Assembly (NCBI GenBank): GCA_030248215.1
Contig: JASANG010002724.1
Location: forward strand, 1 to 64,000
DNA length: 64,000 nucleotides
Direction: 5' to 3'
Origin: Enoplolaimus lenunculus
Taxonomy: Eukaryota; Nematoda; Enoplea; Enoplida; Thoracostomopsidae
Shown here: piece by piece, positions 59,640-64,000 of the stretch
Layout of the letters: each line of letters starts with the position of its first letter
How positions within the stretch are numbered: the first letter of the stretch is position 1
Made by a program: the position numbers and the translations under genes
Notes under the pieces: generated by a model
What the model was told of the DNA's origin: nothing
Databases searched by the model: none
The model's input: the letters and a program-made list of their open reading frames with translations, nothing else

Positions 59640-59890
59640 AAACCCAAGTGAGTTGATTTTAACTCAGTATGACTTGAATCACTCAATCTGAGTTGAATCA
59701 CTCAAACTGAGTTAGTACTTTCAGAACTCAGAATTCTGAGTCAGTAAAACTCACTCTGAGTTTATTCAACTTACGCGGGATCTAGTGAACTCAGAGTGAG
59801 GATCAGTTCAACTTAGAGTGAGTTAACGTTTACTGTTATTAACTCAGAAATAACTAATTTTCCGTCTGAGTTGATTAACTCACTGGAATT
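59640..59890. repeat. Cluster of ACTCA/TGAGT inverted motifs
   Basis: More than a dozen copies of 'aactcagaat', 'ctgagttga' or 'aactcact' occur in both orientations within 250 bp, for example 'agaactcagaattctgagtc'. It looks like a palindromic miniature element or cruciform-prone repeat. Ends were not resolved. Confidence 0.6.
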
Positions 59891-60102
59891 TACAATGTGA
59901 TGTTTTATTGTTTAACTTTAATGACTGCGGATGGCGTTATTGATAATCGTCAGCAGTTAAAATTATTTCAATCGAAATTTTTATTTGTCGGCTTGTGAAA
60001 TAAATGTATGTTCGTTTGTGGTGAAATTGATATAGAGCGAATCACGAAATGTTAAGTTGATTGATTTAGCATGTCTTCCAGTCATCCCATAGTAGTTCAA
60101 TT

Positions 60103-60262
60103 GAAGGGTTACTGTATACTTGTCGTGTGGCGCAGTCGGTCACCGTCCGTCGCCATACGGTACCGTACGTGCGTGATTCACGTACCATACCGCACGGTGA
60201 CGGACGGCGCTGGACGGGCGACGGAAGGAGCCGTACGGCGCGGGACGTCTTGCAAATGTGTA
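60103..60262. mobile_element. GC-rich Harbinger-like element, degraded ends
   Basis: Contains 'actgtatacttgtcgtg', 'cggtcaccgtccgtcgcc' and 'gcacggtgacggacggcg', the family of 48780-49151. The outer ends have decayed. Confidence 0.65.
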
Positions 60263-60478
60263 TTTAGGTGTACCGCTATGTTTTCACATCTTCGGTTTCC
60301 TTATTCTTCATGTATGGTTGAACCCTACTGGTTTCAGTTGGCTCGATTTTTGAATATTTTAGATGTTTCCAAGGTATAAACAGAAATAACGGAAATGAAT
60401 ATTTAGTTGTTTAGAAATGTTTACAACTTTAAAAGGTGTTTTATTTTTCTACCAACACAATCGAGTCATGCAAGTATT

Positions 60479-60563
60479 GGCCGATGTTACTTTAAGGGGC
60501 GTCAAGGCTTAGGCTTAGCAATACGTTTGATCTACTGTTACGCCCCTTAAAGCAACATTGGCC
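60479..60563. mobile_element. 85-bp hAT-like element related to the CCTAAG family
   Basis: Ends 'ggccgatgttactttaaggg' and 'ccccttaaagcaacattggc' plus c. Flanks caagtatt and taggtatt (6 of 8). The inside has a single 'aggcttaggcttag' run. Confidence 0.75.
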
Positions 60564-60867
60564 TAGGTATTAATCATCGGTATTTCTTTTAAGAGTTTGG
60601 ATGAATTTCGCCACTTTTATATATTTCAAATCCAACGCATTTGCAGCATATTTATGTGTACTGAGAATTATTGTAAAGATTTATATAGGTAATTTACTGC
60701 TAACTATGGGCATAAAAATAACGGAATATCCGGCATTTCTATAACTGAATCGGACACCAATTTTAACGGAAACGAATATCCGGATTTAAAGATAATAACT
60801 GAAAAAATTTTCCGCTAAACACAATCTTTGTCGCATGTTTTAATCATCCGCATTTGATACCTAAAAT

Positions 60868-63689
<2,822 letters not shown>

Positions 63690-63740
63690 CTGTAATACAG
63701 AGTAAATCAACATTTTTAAATAAGAAAATTTGCTGATTAA

Positions 63741-64000
63741 CCCTTTCACGCATAGAGTATACTATGAGCAACTAAATACAATAATGTACGAGCAATACAC
63801 ATGCTGTGAGCAGTGTTTTTAACATTTATATAACATATATGCGCAGCGCAAAATCTCCACAAGACGTGAGAACCTACTCGGGCTCGAGCGCCAAGCTTCT
63901 ATAGCTGAGTGGTCATAACGCCTCCCGCCCGAGAGACTGGGGATCGAATCTTACATTGAAATTGCATCTCATATGAAATTGAAAATATTCATGTGTGAGA
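63741..64000 (+). mobile_element. TTAA-flanked element with tRNA-like segment, cut by the window edge
   Basis: TTAA at 63737-63740, then 'ccctttcacgcatagag'. The tRNA-like part at about 63896-63952 has A box 'tatagctgagtgg' and B box 'ggatcgaatc'. The right end ('attcatgtgtgaga') reaches the last base. It lies in the channel intron just upstream of the S4 exon. Confidence 0.7.

Larger units (their letters stand above)
53597..60867. other. Repeat-rich region between convergent KIF13 and channel genes
   Basis: It must contain both 3' UTRs. No convincing KIF13 polyadenylation signal was assigned; for the channel gene an AATAAA on the minus strand at 60445-60440 is a candidate. Elements: TTGCAGCTGCAA type (54496-54771), GC-rich scrap (about 55160-55290), CCTAAG-core (55713-56108, 58816-58990), GCCGATTAATCGGC type (56832-57218), 22-bp array (57433-58083), ACTCA cluster (59640-59890), GC-rich (60103-60262), small hAT-like (60479-60563). 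CTTAGG-rich scraps occur near 54140-54240. About 56200-56650 has an open frame of 151 codons without recognisable similarity, probably chance. Confidence 0.6.

Overview
The window is nuclear DNA from an AT-rich animal genome, probably an invertebrate. The reasons are GT-AG introns, 41 short exons in one gene, animal-specific trafficking and ion-channel families, and a very heavy load of short non-autonomous DNA transposons and minisatellites. The species cannot be read from the sequence. A tunicate or another small-genome invertebrate is possible but unproven. No bacterial genes, rRNA, CRISPR array or recognisable reverse transcriptase, integrase or capsid gene was seen.

There are three real genes. 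(1) On the minus strand at 3430-6749, a four-exon homologue of AAGAB (p34), the assembly chaperone of the AP-1/AP-2 clathrin adaptors. (2) On the plus strand at 9886-53596, a 41-exon kinesin-3 gene of the KIF13B/Khc-73 type. It has an N-terminal motor, FHA domain, KIF1-type stalk domains and a C-terminal CAP-Gly domain. All exon phases agree and the exons add up to 6384 nt (2127 codons plus stop). (3) On the minus strand from 63689 down to 60868, the 3' part of a voltage-gated (Kv-like) channel gene, whose 5' exons lie beyond the window. AAGAB and KIF13 are divergent, with about 3.1 kb between start codons. KIF13 and the channel gene converge across about 7.3 kb of repeats.

The channel is the most unusual gene. 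Its S4-S5-S5-pore-helix exon is normal for Kv. When joined to the next exon in the only phase that fits, the pore helix continues as WWSI-ITLAT, but then reads YFAYSE where the K+ filter VGYGD should be. S6 carries FPIS instead of the Kv PXP hinge. The cytoplasmic tail contains a long polyglutamine tract and 14 near-identical 11-residue repeats made by a 33-bp coding minisatellite.

Most of the remaining DNA is repeats, and many could be delimited by their target-site duplications (TSDs). They include several hAT-like miniature elements with 8-bp TSDs, one family of which has a core of CCTAAG (TTAGGC-type) repeats. There are also TWA-flanked Harbinger-like elements (one GC-rich family, one TTGCAGCTGCAA family), a TTAA-flanked family carrying a tRNA-like A/B-box segment, a TA-flanked GC-rich mariner-like element, and a family with 7-bp TSDs that sits next to kinesin exons three times out of five. 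Tandem arrays of 21, 22, 27, 31, 33, 50 and 60 bp are present.

Layout: 1-3429 repeat-rich, no gene; 3430-6749 AAGAB; 6750-9885 divergent spacer with mobile elements; 9886-53596 KIF13 (intron 2 alone is 10.9 kb); 53597-60867 repeats; 60868-64000 Kv-like channel 3' end.
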